Positions 45,848 through 57,722 of a stretch of 64,000 nucleotides of DNA are shown here, one piece after another (the stretch's first letter is position 1; each line of letters opens with the position of its first letter). Origin of the DNA: Otis tarda (Eukaryota; Chordata; Aves; Otidiformes; Otididae); contig CM048552.1 in the NCBI GenBank assembly GCA_026413225.1, positions 22,433,001-22,497,000 of the forward strand, read 5' to 3'. The notes under the pieces were generated by a model that worked only from the letters and a program-made list of their open reading frames with translations, was not told the DNA's origin and searched no databases. A program made the position numbers and the translations under genes.

Positions 45848-48190
45848 GTGCCAAGGAACATAGCCACCTTAAAATCTAGTCTGCTGGTCAAACTCAACAG
45901 TTTCAGTAATTAACCCTACTCAAGACCTTCTGAGAAAACCCACAGTTTGAAAAATGCAGAAAAACGCAAATGAATAGCTTTTTGTTCCCCTATTGCTTTA
46001 TGAAGAACCACACAACCTCAAGGTTGACTTTGCACAAGAGAAAGCCATTATACAAACTTATGGGAAAATTTCATAAAGAAAAAAAACAGTTTTCTATAAT
46101 ACTTACTTGTAGCAATAGCAGCTACAGAAAACCTCTGACAGTTTTTAAATTACAATATCTCATTATCACATTAAGCAAATTGCTAGGAAAAAATACATTG
46201 ATTCTCTGCTTTGTGACCTGCTATAGCAGAAGGCAGCGCACACATACTGCAAATGGAGAAAGACAAATTGTAACTCCTGGTTAGCATCCCCGTAAAGACT
46301 ATTGAATTATAAATTATGGAGAAGATAAACTGCTTCCTTTTAAAGTAAGTCACGTAGGAATGGGATTGAGGCCACCAATTGCGGTTGATTATGTAGGGAA
46401 ATTGAAGTTAGTTCCAAAGAAAGTAAGGAGTTTTCTCTAACAAACTAGTCATGAAACTCTGAAGTTCATGTAGCTAAAATGCTTTGCACTAGATTGAAAA
46501 TGCTGTGCTGGCAGCAATTTGTCCTGTTGAGATCATTATCGTTCCCAGTGAGAAAACATTTTTGTCTTAAAAAGTCATTAATGCATTCAAGATTCTACTG
46601 AATACAACTAGCAGAAACATTACATAGAGAACATGAACTGAATCCTATCTTTAACATCACAAATAATTGATTCCATTATACTGGAAATTAAGTCTTTCCC
46701 CTATAAATTAAACAAAAAATAAAGCTTTCTCAGTTGTCCAACCTTCAGTATTGGAAAAGTTGTAAGATAAACTCTTGAAGGCAAAGAAAGGGATCCAGTC
46801 TACCAAACCTCAGGGTTGTGTCTATATCTTAGGCATCTAGTGAATCACTCTTCCTAGCATACTTACCTAAGATATGACAGGGAAGGATGTCCTTTATGGT
46901 CCCTAGAGGTAAATCCTATCCCCTAGACTGAATCCCACCAAAAAAAAGGTTGCTATTGATTTTGACATGCTGAGTCTGATAGTTGTACACTCTTTGGAGG
47001 AATAAATTAGAATGGTAAATGGTTTCTATTTTAAACTCTTATTGCAGCAGACCAAGGAGTATAAATTTTTTAAAATGCATGTGGTTTTGCATTCATAAAC
47101 ATAAGTACATAAAAATTCTTGAATAGTGCTCAGGTACTTCTAGAGATTAATCTCTTACGACTATATTTTATTATTCTAAAAATATTATCTAAGTGTATAG
47201 AGACTACAGAATTTGAATGCAGGAATATTAAACAACTTTAAATATAGAGGGTTTTTTTCCTCTCAGTCTAGTATTTTATAAACATCTTTATTCCTGATAT
47301 TTTCTAGGATATACATATAAAATACAGAATAAATTGCTGTAACATGTACTAACTTAGTATCTGGGTAGTACCACCACATTTAGGCATTCCTTAGTATGTC
47401 TTATTGGCTGTCCTGAACACTGACATCTTCAAGCAGAATTCTGTACAGAAAGCCAAATTATTTCATGCTATCAATTCCACTTCTCTGTAGCAAGTACATA
47501 GGTATCATCCTCTACTAAGACTGAAAGTCAGATTCTGTATTATTTTATCCTTTTTTAATTTATCTTTCAATTTATTCTTAAAGTTTCAGAATACCAACAG
47601 AAGCAGAATATCTCTATACTGCCCCTTTGTGGGGATATTTGGAAACATACAAAATTCAAAGCTATTGAAGAGATTGTATGGTTCACACTCCACTTATGCA
47701 CATACATAAGTCATTAAATTTAATGCTGCAGTTACATTCATCCCACAAAATTAAAAACAGGTTTTACTCTGTCTCAGAAGTAATTCATTTATTCACAGGA
47801 AAGTCAGCGTTTCATATATTCCAAATATAATTAGCAATTTCTGAAATCTCCCGTTCCTCCCTCCCTCATCTCTTTGGCACCACTGCTGTTGTAAAAATTG
47901 GCTCTCCAAAGTAATGAATATGAACTAAATAATTTTTATTCTTGATTTTCAAATACAAAAGATTTTAAAAGGTACTAACAACAGCAGTTGGAAATAGTAT
48001 AAGATGCATTTTCTTACTTCTTTTCTAACAGTCATCTTTGCCACTTTGGATACTGAATTCAGAATGACTGGAATATAAAGTTAATGTTCAGGATAGCTGA
48101 AATATTTTTCCATTTTTGCTTTCTTGCTTTTCTTACAATTATTTTGGCAGCATACAACTACTATACCAAATAGGAACAAGTAAGAGATTA
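45848..48190. other. IL17REL intron 1, part next to exon 1
   Basis: AT-rich, no repeat or exon recognised. Confidence 0.6.
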
Positions 48191-48191
48191 C

Positions 48192-48293
48192 CTGAGAACA
48201 TGAAAGTCCACATTCTTCAATCCTGGGAATAATCTGACAATCAGAGTTCCAAAAAAGAATTATTAGAAGAGTCTGAATGTGAATACTGATCAT
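48192..48293 (-). CDS. IL17REL: IL17REL coding exon 1: start codon and signal peptide
   Basis: Encodes 34 residues, starting MISIHIQTLLIILFWNSDC. A short polar start precedes a hydrophobic core (TLLIILFW), as in a signal peptide. The mature part continues with IEECGLSCSQ, whose paired cysteines suit an IL-17 receptor N-terminal domain. A T-rich tract ending in AATTTAG lies one base upstream of the ATG (acceptor at 48295-48296), so an upstream 5' UTR exon is expected. The donor is CAG|GTAATC just below 48192, phase 0. It was chosen because phase 0 fits the 28-bp exon at 30207-30234. The roughly 18-kb following intron is long, so this link is less certain than those between the inner exons. Confidence 0.7.
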
Positions 48294-49534
48294 CCTAAAT
48301 TGAAAAAAAAAAAAAGCAAAACCTCAGAAGCAACCTTCTACTCTGACAATTCTCCCTCTCATGCCAAAACTTTAATATGAATTTTAGTCCCTCCCACAGC
48401 ACCTCTGAGCTCCTCCCTCTAAAACTTTCCAAATATAGAAAATTGCTAGTTGTGGGAAATATAAAGCATGTTCAACTCATTTATTATGTTCTGTAGTGAA
48501 AAATGGGAAATGTGAATTTGTGACAATAACAGTAAAAGCCTTTTCCTTTTGCATTTCATCATGTTCACTTTAGATCAGTTTTAGCAAATTTATTTTCTGT
48601 AAATTCTATGTATAAATGGGAATTTTGTTTCTAGAGTGATGTGCCAGGCAGGTTCACTGGAATCCAAATGCATTCTTATGTTTACTCATTTCCCTGGCTT
48701 TCGAATGCAGTGAATAAAAATATTTTAAAAAAAAATTTTAAACCCAACAGCTTTGCTGACATGGGTAGTCTTGAAAGACTGGTTTCTTGTTTTTCATCAG
48801 CAGGAAAACCAGATTCTTTTACCCTACATTTCTGTGCCTTGAACTTATTTCACTTACTATTTCATTGTATCAACAGAAGCCTCTTGTTCTATAGCCTATC
48901 TCCAGTTTTTGGATTTTCAACATGGAAGTATGCGTGCTTTGCCATGGAAGCTGAACACCACCAGCTCTGAGAGCAGGGTACAAGTGAGTCACAACACCTC
49001 AGTGCCTGTTAGCATAAGAAAGCGCCCAGGAATGTCTTTCTGAGTCCTACCTTGCATAGTCCCACTATGTATCACAAGGAACAAGTATTCCAAAAAACAC
49101 ACTCTCTGGTTCTTATGGAGGATATATGTAGAATGTTAAGCCCACAGGTGGAATGCAGAGTTTATCCTCCTTAGAGAGGGCTTGCTCACAACTAAGAGAG
49201 GTATCTTTCCGTAGGACAGTGCCAGAGCCCAAGTCCTCAGTGCTCTTGCAATACCTTTTACACCACTCAAAGTAGGGAATATACAATTAACACCATCTGC
49301 TAGGATCTGGCTTTACCAATATTTTTTTTAATAAACAGGTAAAAGACAATATCTACTCTGCCAATGTATCTACTATACTTGTATTTTAGATACTTTCATG
49401 TGAGTCCAGTTTGTCCATCTTCCAATAAGACTTTATTTTTGGAAGATAAAGAGCAGTCTCAACCACAGTGCTGAACAAATTGTTATATTTTTTGTTTAAG
49501 AAAACCAATAATTACATTTTGTCATCTACACAGA

Positions 49535-49640
49535 AAAATGCACTAGATCAAAGATCCACCCAGTCCACTCTTCTGTGCCTAACAGGATTGGTAGCAGAGG
49601 CTTAGGAAAAATAAGAAAGAAGTTAAGATAACTATGCTAC
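49535..49640 (+). mobile_element. Old LINE 3' tail remnant
   Basis: GATCAAAGATCCACCCAGTC-CACTCTTCTGTGCCTAACAG, then GGATTGGTAGCAGAGGCTTA and ATAAGAA, resembles the reptile/bird LINE tail with GACCAAAGGTCCATCTAGCC-CAGTATCCTGTC. Confidence 0.45.
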
Positions 49641-49779
49641 TTCTGTGGATTACTTTAACCTACATGCTACCAAGTTCCAAGGCCTGGACCTTATGGATTT
49701 CCTGAACTGAAAGCCATGTGCACATCACTGGTTTTAATAGTTGTTTCTGGACCTTTCTTACATGAATTTGTACAACAAC

Positions 49780-51350
49780 TCTTTGCAGCTATTTATCCTT
49801 TTGGTTTTCAAAACTTCTTTTGGCAATGAATTAGAGAATTAAATTATGTTTATTTGCTTTATTCTGATTTTAAAACTGCTTCCAAACAGTTCAGTTGGGT
49901 TCCCGCCTTGTTCTTGCTTTAGAAAAAATAGAGAATACCATTCTCATCTCACCTTTGCCAAAACAGTCACAATTTTATTGATTTCTAGCATATCATCTCC
50001 CCTATTTTTTTCCAAGATTAAGAATATATTTCTTCATTTTTACTACACCTTTTTATAAGATAGAGGGTCCTGCAGGCAACACTCAGGAGTGAGTAGATCA
50101 AGGATCGTTTACGCAATTGCATAGTGATGTTGACTCAATCAGAAATATAATGTCCCTCTACCAAAAAGCCATTTTGACTCTCCTTAATGTATCATTTACC
50201 AGTATGTACCAGCGAGCCAGTTCAGCACACACCACAATTAATAGTTTTGCAACTTCAATTTCAATTGCAATTTATGGGACCCTGTAGAACACTGCTCAAA
50301 TACCGGTTCAGATATTAGTCTTATTATTTTGGATTATTTGTTTTAAACTTAGATCTCAGACAATTCCTCCAACTCTTCCTTCAGTAGGTTCCCCTATAAT
50401 GAACTCTGTGAACACTGCAAGCAAGTACTTTGATTTTTTACTGTGCCGTTAGATTCCTTGAGCAAAAGGTGTCCTTTCATATCTCCAGTACTAGTCGGCT
50501 CCATAGACATTTTAGGAGGCTTCCGTCTCATCTTTGGCTAAAGGATGGCATTGACCTTTCTTAAAAATATTGTGTTGGGAGTTGCAAAAAGATGTTTTCT
50601 TTCTTTGGGGGATATCTAATATATGTACTGCTGTGAGTTTTATCTGCATTACTTTTAAAGAAGCTCCTTGTGCCTGGAAAGCTTCTACTCTTTCAACTGC
50701 TCCTTTAAATTTCCTTTTGGAGACTTACTTATTTTATATAGTTCCTTTTTTACTTAAATATTTGTATAGCCCATTTTTTTGGATGTTGAACTTGTGCCAC
50801 TATTGAAGAGCAGCTTTTTGAGTGGCTGCTTGGAAAGGGACCAAGAGTTTTTTCTCTTCCTATGGGGTCTGTGATTACTTGCTCCAAGCAAGTCATTTGT
50901 AGTGTTTACAAATTTAGCTTCCACATCATGCCCTGAGGTAATGCTCCTCCAGTTTCCATACAAATTACTGATGTCGCTCCCCTATTAAGTTTTCTCCTTT
51001 CTTACTGTGTCTGGTATTTCTTAGCACACCTCTGTCACCTTCCAAAATAAGTGGTTATTAGCACTGCTCTGGCAGTGTACTCTTTCTATGCAGGAACAGT
51101 GTTTCAGTCCAGACAGTTTCTGTAATACCTGTTATTAAGTTCAGCAGGCAACAACCTTATTGTCATTTATTTTATTTGACAGTAAGCTTTTTTAAAATCA
51201 TGTCTAAACTAGCACAATCTACCTTATTGTTCCTACATAATTTGTATCCTGAAATTACAGTGTTCATCCATTGTTTTAATTACGTCAGGTTACAGAACCC
51301 TCATTAGGCTAACATTCCAACTAAAAACTGGGCAGTGAAATATGAAATAC
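49780..51350 (-). mobile_element. Ancient CR1/L3-type LINE, fragmented
   Basis: Antisense phrases typical of old amniote L3/CR1 LINEs occur in order: GTTCAGTTGGGTTC-CGCCTTGTTCTTG, CATATCATCTCCCC-TATTTTTTTCCAAG (49880-50020), then ACAAATTTAGCTTCCACATC-ATGCCCTGAGGTAATGCTCC (50905-50950). No usable frame remains. Boundaries are approximate. It lies in the intergenic space above IL17REL. Confidence 0.55.
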
Positions 51351-54300
51351 ACCCATGCCAATTTTTTTAAAAAAACTATCATGTATGTAGAAGCTTCTAT
51401 GCATGTGAAATTTATATGGGCACTAGCTTCTAGGCTCCCTGCTCAAATGGGACTCTAGTTCTTGACAATAATTCTTGAAAATAATTTCTTGATAACAGAT
51501 TTCTTTTATTCCTTGTTCCTCACTACATCTTACCTATATTTTGATCAACATTTTTCTTGTGTTTGATGTTAAGTTTTTATTACTTCATCTCTGAAGAACA
51601 GATTATAGTAAATTATGCTATCCGGGTTCTACCAATGTTCCCTCTATCTTAAGAATAAAGAATCTTTAAAAAACCCTTACTAGGAAGTGCCTCCCTTTGC
51701 CATTTGGTAATATAGACACTTCATGCTCTAAAGCCTTATTAGAGCACGGATCAAGGATCTAGAAACCCAAAATCTAAACATTTCTCAGTCCAAGGAGGTT
51801 TGAGTCCAAATCTTGCACATTTCAGGATGGTAGCCTGGATCCTCAATTTTTCTGTCAATAAAATGCAGAGGTACACCGTAGAGTACAGAGCAAAATCCAG
51901 TATTTCCCATTCTCCTTTTTCTATTGGGTCAAGCCTCATCTCTGAACCATCAACCCAGGTGCCTTCTTCTTAATTCCTCTCTGGCTTCACAAATTTTGCA
52001 TGCTTGGCTACACACTTGGCCCATTTCAAGAGAGACCACCAATATAATTCCACCATTGATCAAGTGTATTCAAGGAGCATTACAAGGAAATAAAAGTTAG
52101 AACCAGACATACCTAAGCAGCTACACGTGGTTTTATGACTTGTTCTGTAGGAGTTTAGGCATGGATTTCTACCTTGGCTATATATTTACTGATTTTGTTG
52201 AGATGAACATGTCAATGCGTAGGCTGGAAGGCATGTCCCTGTCACATCCATACTTGAGAAGTCCCAGTCTTCTCTGGAGCACAATAGCCATATTCACACT
52301 CCATTTTGCAAAAGTATCCTGTGGTACAGCACTACATACTTTCATGTCTCACCAACACAGGCACACATGTCTTTTAATAATAAGTCAATAGACAACAGTC
52401 AGGCAGCAGACTTCTTGCCTCAGGGCCACTCACATCAACTACAGGACAGCAGAGTGTTTATAACTTAACAGCTTCTTGTCATGTCGGGCAAGGCCTGGAG
52501 CAGAGCCACAGGGTGCTGCTGTCATCACAACAAAATATTTGCAATGATTCAGAACTACTTGGGAGCTGCACTTTTCCAGGAGCGTGCCTACATCTCCTGT
52601 CCAGAGTGAGCCTGCACGGCCAGGGCAGGTACTCAGCAGAGGGTACTAGCAGAGCACATAAGTCCCACAGAGCCACGAGACAGGTTGGTGAAACAGGAGC
52701 TGCCTATGTGCTCCTGTATCCAGCATGTTACTGCTTTAATGTCCAAAAACGATCATACCTTATTTCATCTACATGATCCAAGGTGACCCTCACTCTCTTC
52801 TCCGACCTCATCTTTTTCCTACAGCCTGGGACAGAGACCTCTGGGCCTCAGGACACCCTAGGGTGGGCTCCAGCAGCCAGGCAGGAGGTACCCCTGTCCT
52901 CAGAGCTGCTGGAGAGGCAGCCCTTCAGAGCACCTCCCTTAGCAGACATTTAGCACAATCAATAGTTTGAATTGGTATGTATATAATTATCTACATTAAG
53001 TTTTTGACTTACTGAGGGATTGACAGTTGGTGGGGTTTTTTCACTGCCACAGAATGTGTGAACTGTTACCATTCTTTTCCATCTGGATCTGTTTATAGAA
53101 ACAGCCTCAGGTGTAAGTTGGGTAAGACAAGCTGAGCAACTCTTGCAGCTGAAGGCGCAGTGCTGCTCTTCCTCTGCATGCAGCACTAGTCTGACACTTC
53201 AGTAAGATGACTGAACTCTTTAAGCCTGAAAAAAAAGTACAACTGCCTGTATTCTGAGCTTTCTGTACATAGAAAATCAGCTGCAAATTACTGACTCAGA
53301 TCTATAGCACCTTCTATGCCACCCAGCAATGCTCAGGTTTTCACTAATAATAGTGTTAAATATTTAAGGATTGTTTAAAATATTACAAGTTAGTTTTTAA
53401 TGACAGATCATCTTCAACGTCATTTTATTCAAGTCTTATTTAAAAACAAAACAAACAACCTAGAAATAAACAAACCCTGCATTTTTTTCAAAGACCAAAG
53501 TGCTCTGAATGAAATTACTTCAGATGTATGGACAGAAAACAGTTCTAGCACTTACTACCTTGTTGTCCGTCTTTTCTGGATTGGGGCAGGCATTCATAGA
53601 CAAATGTTTTTTAATCTTTATCTATATATTTGCAGTACAGCTAAGCAAAACAAGCTGCAGTATTTACTTATTTTCTTCCACTTGAAAATGTTTCCAGATA
53701 CATTTACTCTGCTTCCTATTCTGTATACCTTCAGAGAGGAAAATGGAAATCATGAACCCTCATTTTAGTTGGATTCTATTTGAAATTCAGCTTGAAAATA
53801 CTTGTTATAGAGATGCACAGTACATATAGGCCATCGTCATCCAAGTTTAAGCGACTGCTCTTAGACTTCCAATGGCTGTAGGTGCTTAAGCTGCAATTTA
53901 GGCACTTTTTCCTCAGAAAGGAATCTGAAGCCAAGTTAGATGCTAGGGCTCTCTATATAGTGCATGGAGACTCTGCAGAGGTTGAGAACAGCGTCCAGAA
54001 TTGCAAGCACCCTGAGCAGAACTGCCTAGTGCTAGACTATAGGGAAACGCTAACAAGAGACTGTGCTTAAATCCTTTGCCCCCTCAAGAGTTCATGACTG
54101 CCAAGATATGCCTTTGTTCACCTTGCAAATGACACAGTTCTTCTCTTAAAAGGCAATTTTATCTTCTCTTAAGGCATTTAAACATTGGAAAGAAAAATAA
54201 AGCAGGACATTTTGCATTAATCATGCACAAATGACATCAAAGCAAAGACTAGATACATATACAACCCTCGGTGGCTTCCACTTTTACATGTTTCATCTAT

Positions 54301-57300
54301 TTCAGTCGATTCATCTATGAACTGACAGTTCAGAGACAGGAGATGCAAGTTTAAAACCCCTCCAAGCTGCCAACAACACTGGCTCCAAGTGCTCATCCTC
54401 TCAGGTGAGTGCTCTGAGTCAGTGATCCCTAGGTTAGTACATAAAACATGGCATCAGCACTTTATTAGGGGAAGTTTAGATTAGATATCAGGAAAAAATT
54501 ATTTACTGAAAGAGTGATCAGGCACTGGAAAAGGCTGCCAAAAGAAGTGGTGGACTTTTTTTCACTAGACCACAGCTATGAGTCCAACTAAGTACTTGAA
54601 ATACATTGTTCCTTCAATTTTAGCAATAAAAAATACTAATTTTATCTAATTTGGTGTTCTGCTATGCCCACAATATTTTACCATCATGGCTTCTTAAAGA
54701 AATAATGCTAATGAGTGAATTAGAAGGTATCCCTACCGAAAGAGCTGTCATGTATTTAGGATTCAACAGGCTGAAGCCTCTTGTCCTGCTCACTTGTTCT
54801 CAAATATGTGAAGACCACACCAATGAGCCTTGGTGACACAAAGATTTAAATACTAAACCATCCTCAGTGCAAGCAATCACAACAAATGACAATAAACACA
54901 CCCAATTGCCTCTGTGAAGAACAATGTTGTATCCAGTTGTATGAAAAGCTCTCAGTTATCCACCTCACTGTATATGAAAACCGATTCAGCCATGCTACTA
55001 ATTGAAAATGCATTGCCAAAATCTTCTTGGATCACTTACCACAAGGTCTACTTCATTCTGGTGATCTTTTTTTTTAGGCTTTGGGTTATTGAGGGCTCCT
55101 TTGGGTGAGGACAGGATTCTGTTATACTTCATGACATCTCCATGACTAAGATTATGGCTCACCTTTAAAGTCCTAGTGCATCATTATTAGAACAGACCAG
55201 GTTTTAGAGGGAAATAGATTCTCTGATTAGATACTAGATCTATGGATCAGATTATGAATAGAATAGATATCGAAGTATTGGGTCGTGACACACACACACA
55301 AAAGTGGAGGTTAACACATAAGAGATACTGCACATGAGGATACCAGGAGTTTCTAGAACAGAAAGTAATCCTTAATCCTCTGGAAAGACTGAAATAAAAA
55401 CTCCTTCCCAGCTATCAAAATTTCAGCTGAGATCAGCAGAGTAGAATTGCAGATTTTAGACTGTATTAACACCAGGACCAAACGAGAAATAAAAATAAGC
55501 TGAGTCACAGAAAGAAGAAAAGCTGCCTCTTACCATGTTCTCCTTTCCCACCAAATCTAGGAAAAATCTTTCCTTGAAAAGCAAGGACCAGCAAATGACA
55601 GTGATATGAGGAAGTTTGAAAAGACTGGCAGAGTGGCAACTATCAACAAAGTGATACCCTCAAAAAACAGGAAGTCTAGGATAGGCTTTGAAAATGTTGT
55701 AAGTAGCAATAATGCTGGCTTAAGATACCACTATATCTGCTGTCCTCTGCTGTAGAATCTCAATCCTTCAGTTGAACTGAGGATGTGGAGCCACACTGAA
55801 AACTAAATGAAGAAACCAATGCAGCTTTAAAAGTTCTTCAGAACAAAAAATGATTTTGTGCTATTTGAGTGACTTGGGCCTTTTGAGGCAGATCAGTTTG
55901 AAGCATCACAGGTGTCCTCATGGAACTCAGTGTAGTAGCAGCCAGTATGGAGTAGGCTGAAATTTTAATGCTATCTTTTTTCCTTCCCATTTCAATCTTG
56001 AACTTCAGTGTTTATATAATGCAGATAAAGTCACTCTGATTTATGTAACTTGTTATATAAATCAGATGTTGGAAAGAACATAAAAATAAATACAAAAACT
56101 CCAAGATGAACCATATTGAAATAAATAAGACTTTTTCCATAGACTTAATGGAAATGGGTAAATGAGCAGCAGAAGAACACAAATAATTTAAACCAGGACT
56201 GCTGGCAAAGACTACATATCCTCAGAACTGAGCCTGAATGAGTCAAGGCCTCTGTCTAGAAAAACAAGCTCCAGAGTAGTCAACATTAATCCTGGTTATT
56301 TGTTAAATGGTGAGCCCAGGAACAACCAACAACCAGTCACAATCTCTGCACTGTCAATAGGTGCCAGTAGGAAAGAGAGGCTACACAGTACACAGACAGC
56401 GCAGAGGTAGGAGTTACAGAGGTAGGAGGCACTCCATCAGCATCTCTCCTCTGGTGGCACTTGTGAAAATAAGCAATGTTGGGGCAACCTCTAGCAACTC
56501 AGGCCCTGCAGAAGCACTTGGCCTTTTGTAGCTGCTGGACAGCAGAGCTGGTGATACAGGAACACATTTCCAAGTTCCTTCTGGATGCCCAAAGTCTGAT
56601 GGTGTAAAGCACAAAACCATGCAATACAAAACAACAAATCATCCTATGCACACAGTGTTTTAACACTCTCTTTTCCCTTTTCCAGAATATACAGGTGGTA
56701 AGAATCCCTACAATCTCCGATTACCTGGATTTCAGCCTCCACAGTTCACAATAAGCAGAGGAGAAAAGATCAGGATCTGTTTAAATCTAAACACTCTGCC
56801 CTTTGTTTGAGGAAATGGCCACTACCAAGCATCTACATAAAAGATGTTTCTTGTATTAGTAGCTATGTCAGATTTTAAAAACAGAGTCAGCTAGGGGAAA
56901 AATATTTAAAAAGAAATTCAGCATGAGTTTTATATTTTTGCTCCAGAAAAAGTTTTATCTTTATGAGACAGAAAATAATAATTATAACCTGTTCACTAAA
57001 AAGGTTCTAAATTTTGAATGAACGAAACAGAAACGTTAAGTAGGAAATAAATGTTAAAAAATATACTCCAAGAAAAACTCCAGTAAGCATTACATAAGGA
57101 CATTTTATACCTCTAGACCTCTCCTGTCTTGAAAATTAAGTATGAAAAGCAAGTTTTGCTTATATTTGATGGTCATAACTTGATATTAATAAAACACTGA
57201 TTAGAAAGTAATTGGCCAATACAAACTGTTTTCATGGGCATTTCTTTCTTCATTCCTTAAAGCTAGCAGGCAAGGTTTTCCTTTCACATGAATCTGATTA

Positions 57301-57689
57301 ATTGTAGCACATTCAGCTCTATCACTGTTATTTCACTCCTTGGCTGTTTTCCCTGTAAATATACAGGCATAAAAACAGTTTACTGTGAAATATTTCATAT
57401 TAGCATTAGACAGGTAACACCAGATAAGGGGGAAAAATAATCCAAAACTTTTGAAGATATTTTTATCTAAGATATTACTGTTCACAAAATGGATGATACT
57501 AACATTTTCTTCCAACTGTCCCTGCGGGACTTCCCACTCAGTAACAAACAAAAGTACTTCTAACATTTGAAAAAACAGGAAACCATTATAAAATCACATC
57601 AGTTGCCAGGGAAACTTGACTACTCCCTTTTATGAAACTAATTTAGATTTTATTATTTTGATCTCACAGATTATCTTCAGAAACACAAG
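51351..57689. other. Intergenic region between IL17REL and MLC1
   Basis: Contains a short CR1 remnant at 54471 and an AC run near 55289. No exon was recognised on either strand. In particular, no TTLL motif was found (no KPAxxSRG, KFDIRQW, GADF or WLIEIN-like peptides). The plus ORF 53400-53768 (122 codons) is AT-rich and not protein-like. Confidence 0.6.
54471..54556 (+). mobile_element. Short CR1 remnant
   Basis: GGAAGTTTAGATTAGATATC-AGGAAAAAATTATTTACTGA, then CAGGCACTGGAAAAGGCTGC, matches the CR1 3' stretch (TTTAGATTAGATATTAGGAAGAAATT, GGCACTGGAACAGGCTGCC). Confidence 0.75.
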
Positions 57690-57710
57690 ACCAAGATCAC
57701 AAAACACGCT

Positions 57711-57722
57711 TTTATTTTTATT
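57711..57722 (-). promoter_or_regulatory. Candidate MLC1 polyadenylation signal, two AATAAA copies
   Basis: On the minus strand GAATAAAAATAAAAGCG carries two AATAAA hexamers. They are followed at once by GT-rich sequence (GTGTTTTGTG, then TTGTGTTTC), the expected downstream element. This would give a 3' UTR of about 2.0 kb. Another AATAAA on the same strand at 59269-59274 could serve a short form. Confidence 0.5.

Larger units (their letters stand above)
6111..48294 (-). other. IL17REL: IL17REL-like gene, span of recognised coding exons
   Basis: Fifteen short minus-strand exons join into one reading frame of about 450 residues. It begins with a signal peptide and continues through segments that align, from memory, with the extracellular part of human IL17RE (for example LPCLCIEA, CPF, HPQLCFKF, WRSDV). 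Proximity to MLC1, as in human 22q13, argues for IL17REL rather than IL17RE itself. IL-17 receptors bind IL-17 family cytokines through two fibronectin-III-like domains. The biological role of IL17REL is poorly known. All introns are GT-AG except one GC-AG intron. The first intron is about 18 kb. A 5' untranslated exon must lie above 48296, because an acceptor sits one base before the ATG. The 3' end of the coding sequence was not found. Confidence 0.85.

Noticed and set aside
45242..45913. 223-codon plus-strand ORF
   Set aside because: It is the antisense of the CR1 ORF2 fragment.
53400..53768. 122-codon plus-strand ORF
   Set aside because: AT-rich, no recognisable domain, no splice or promoter context; expected by chance in 64 kb.
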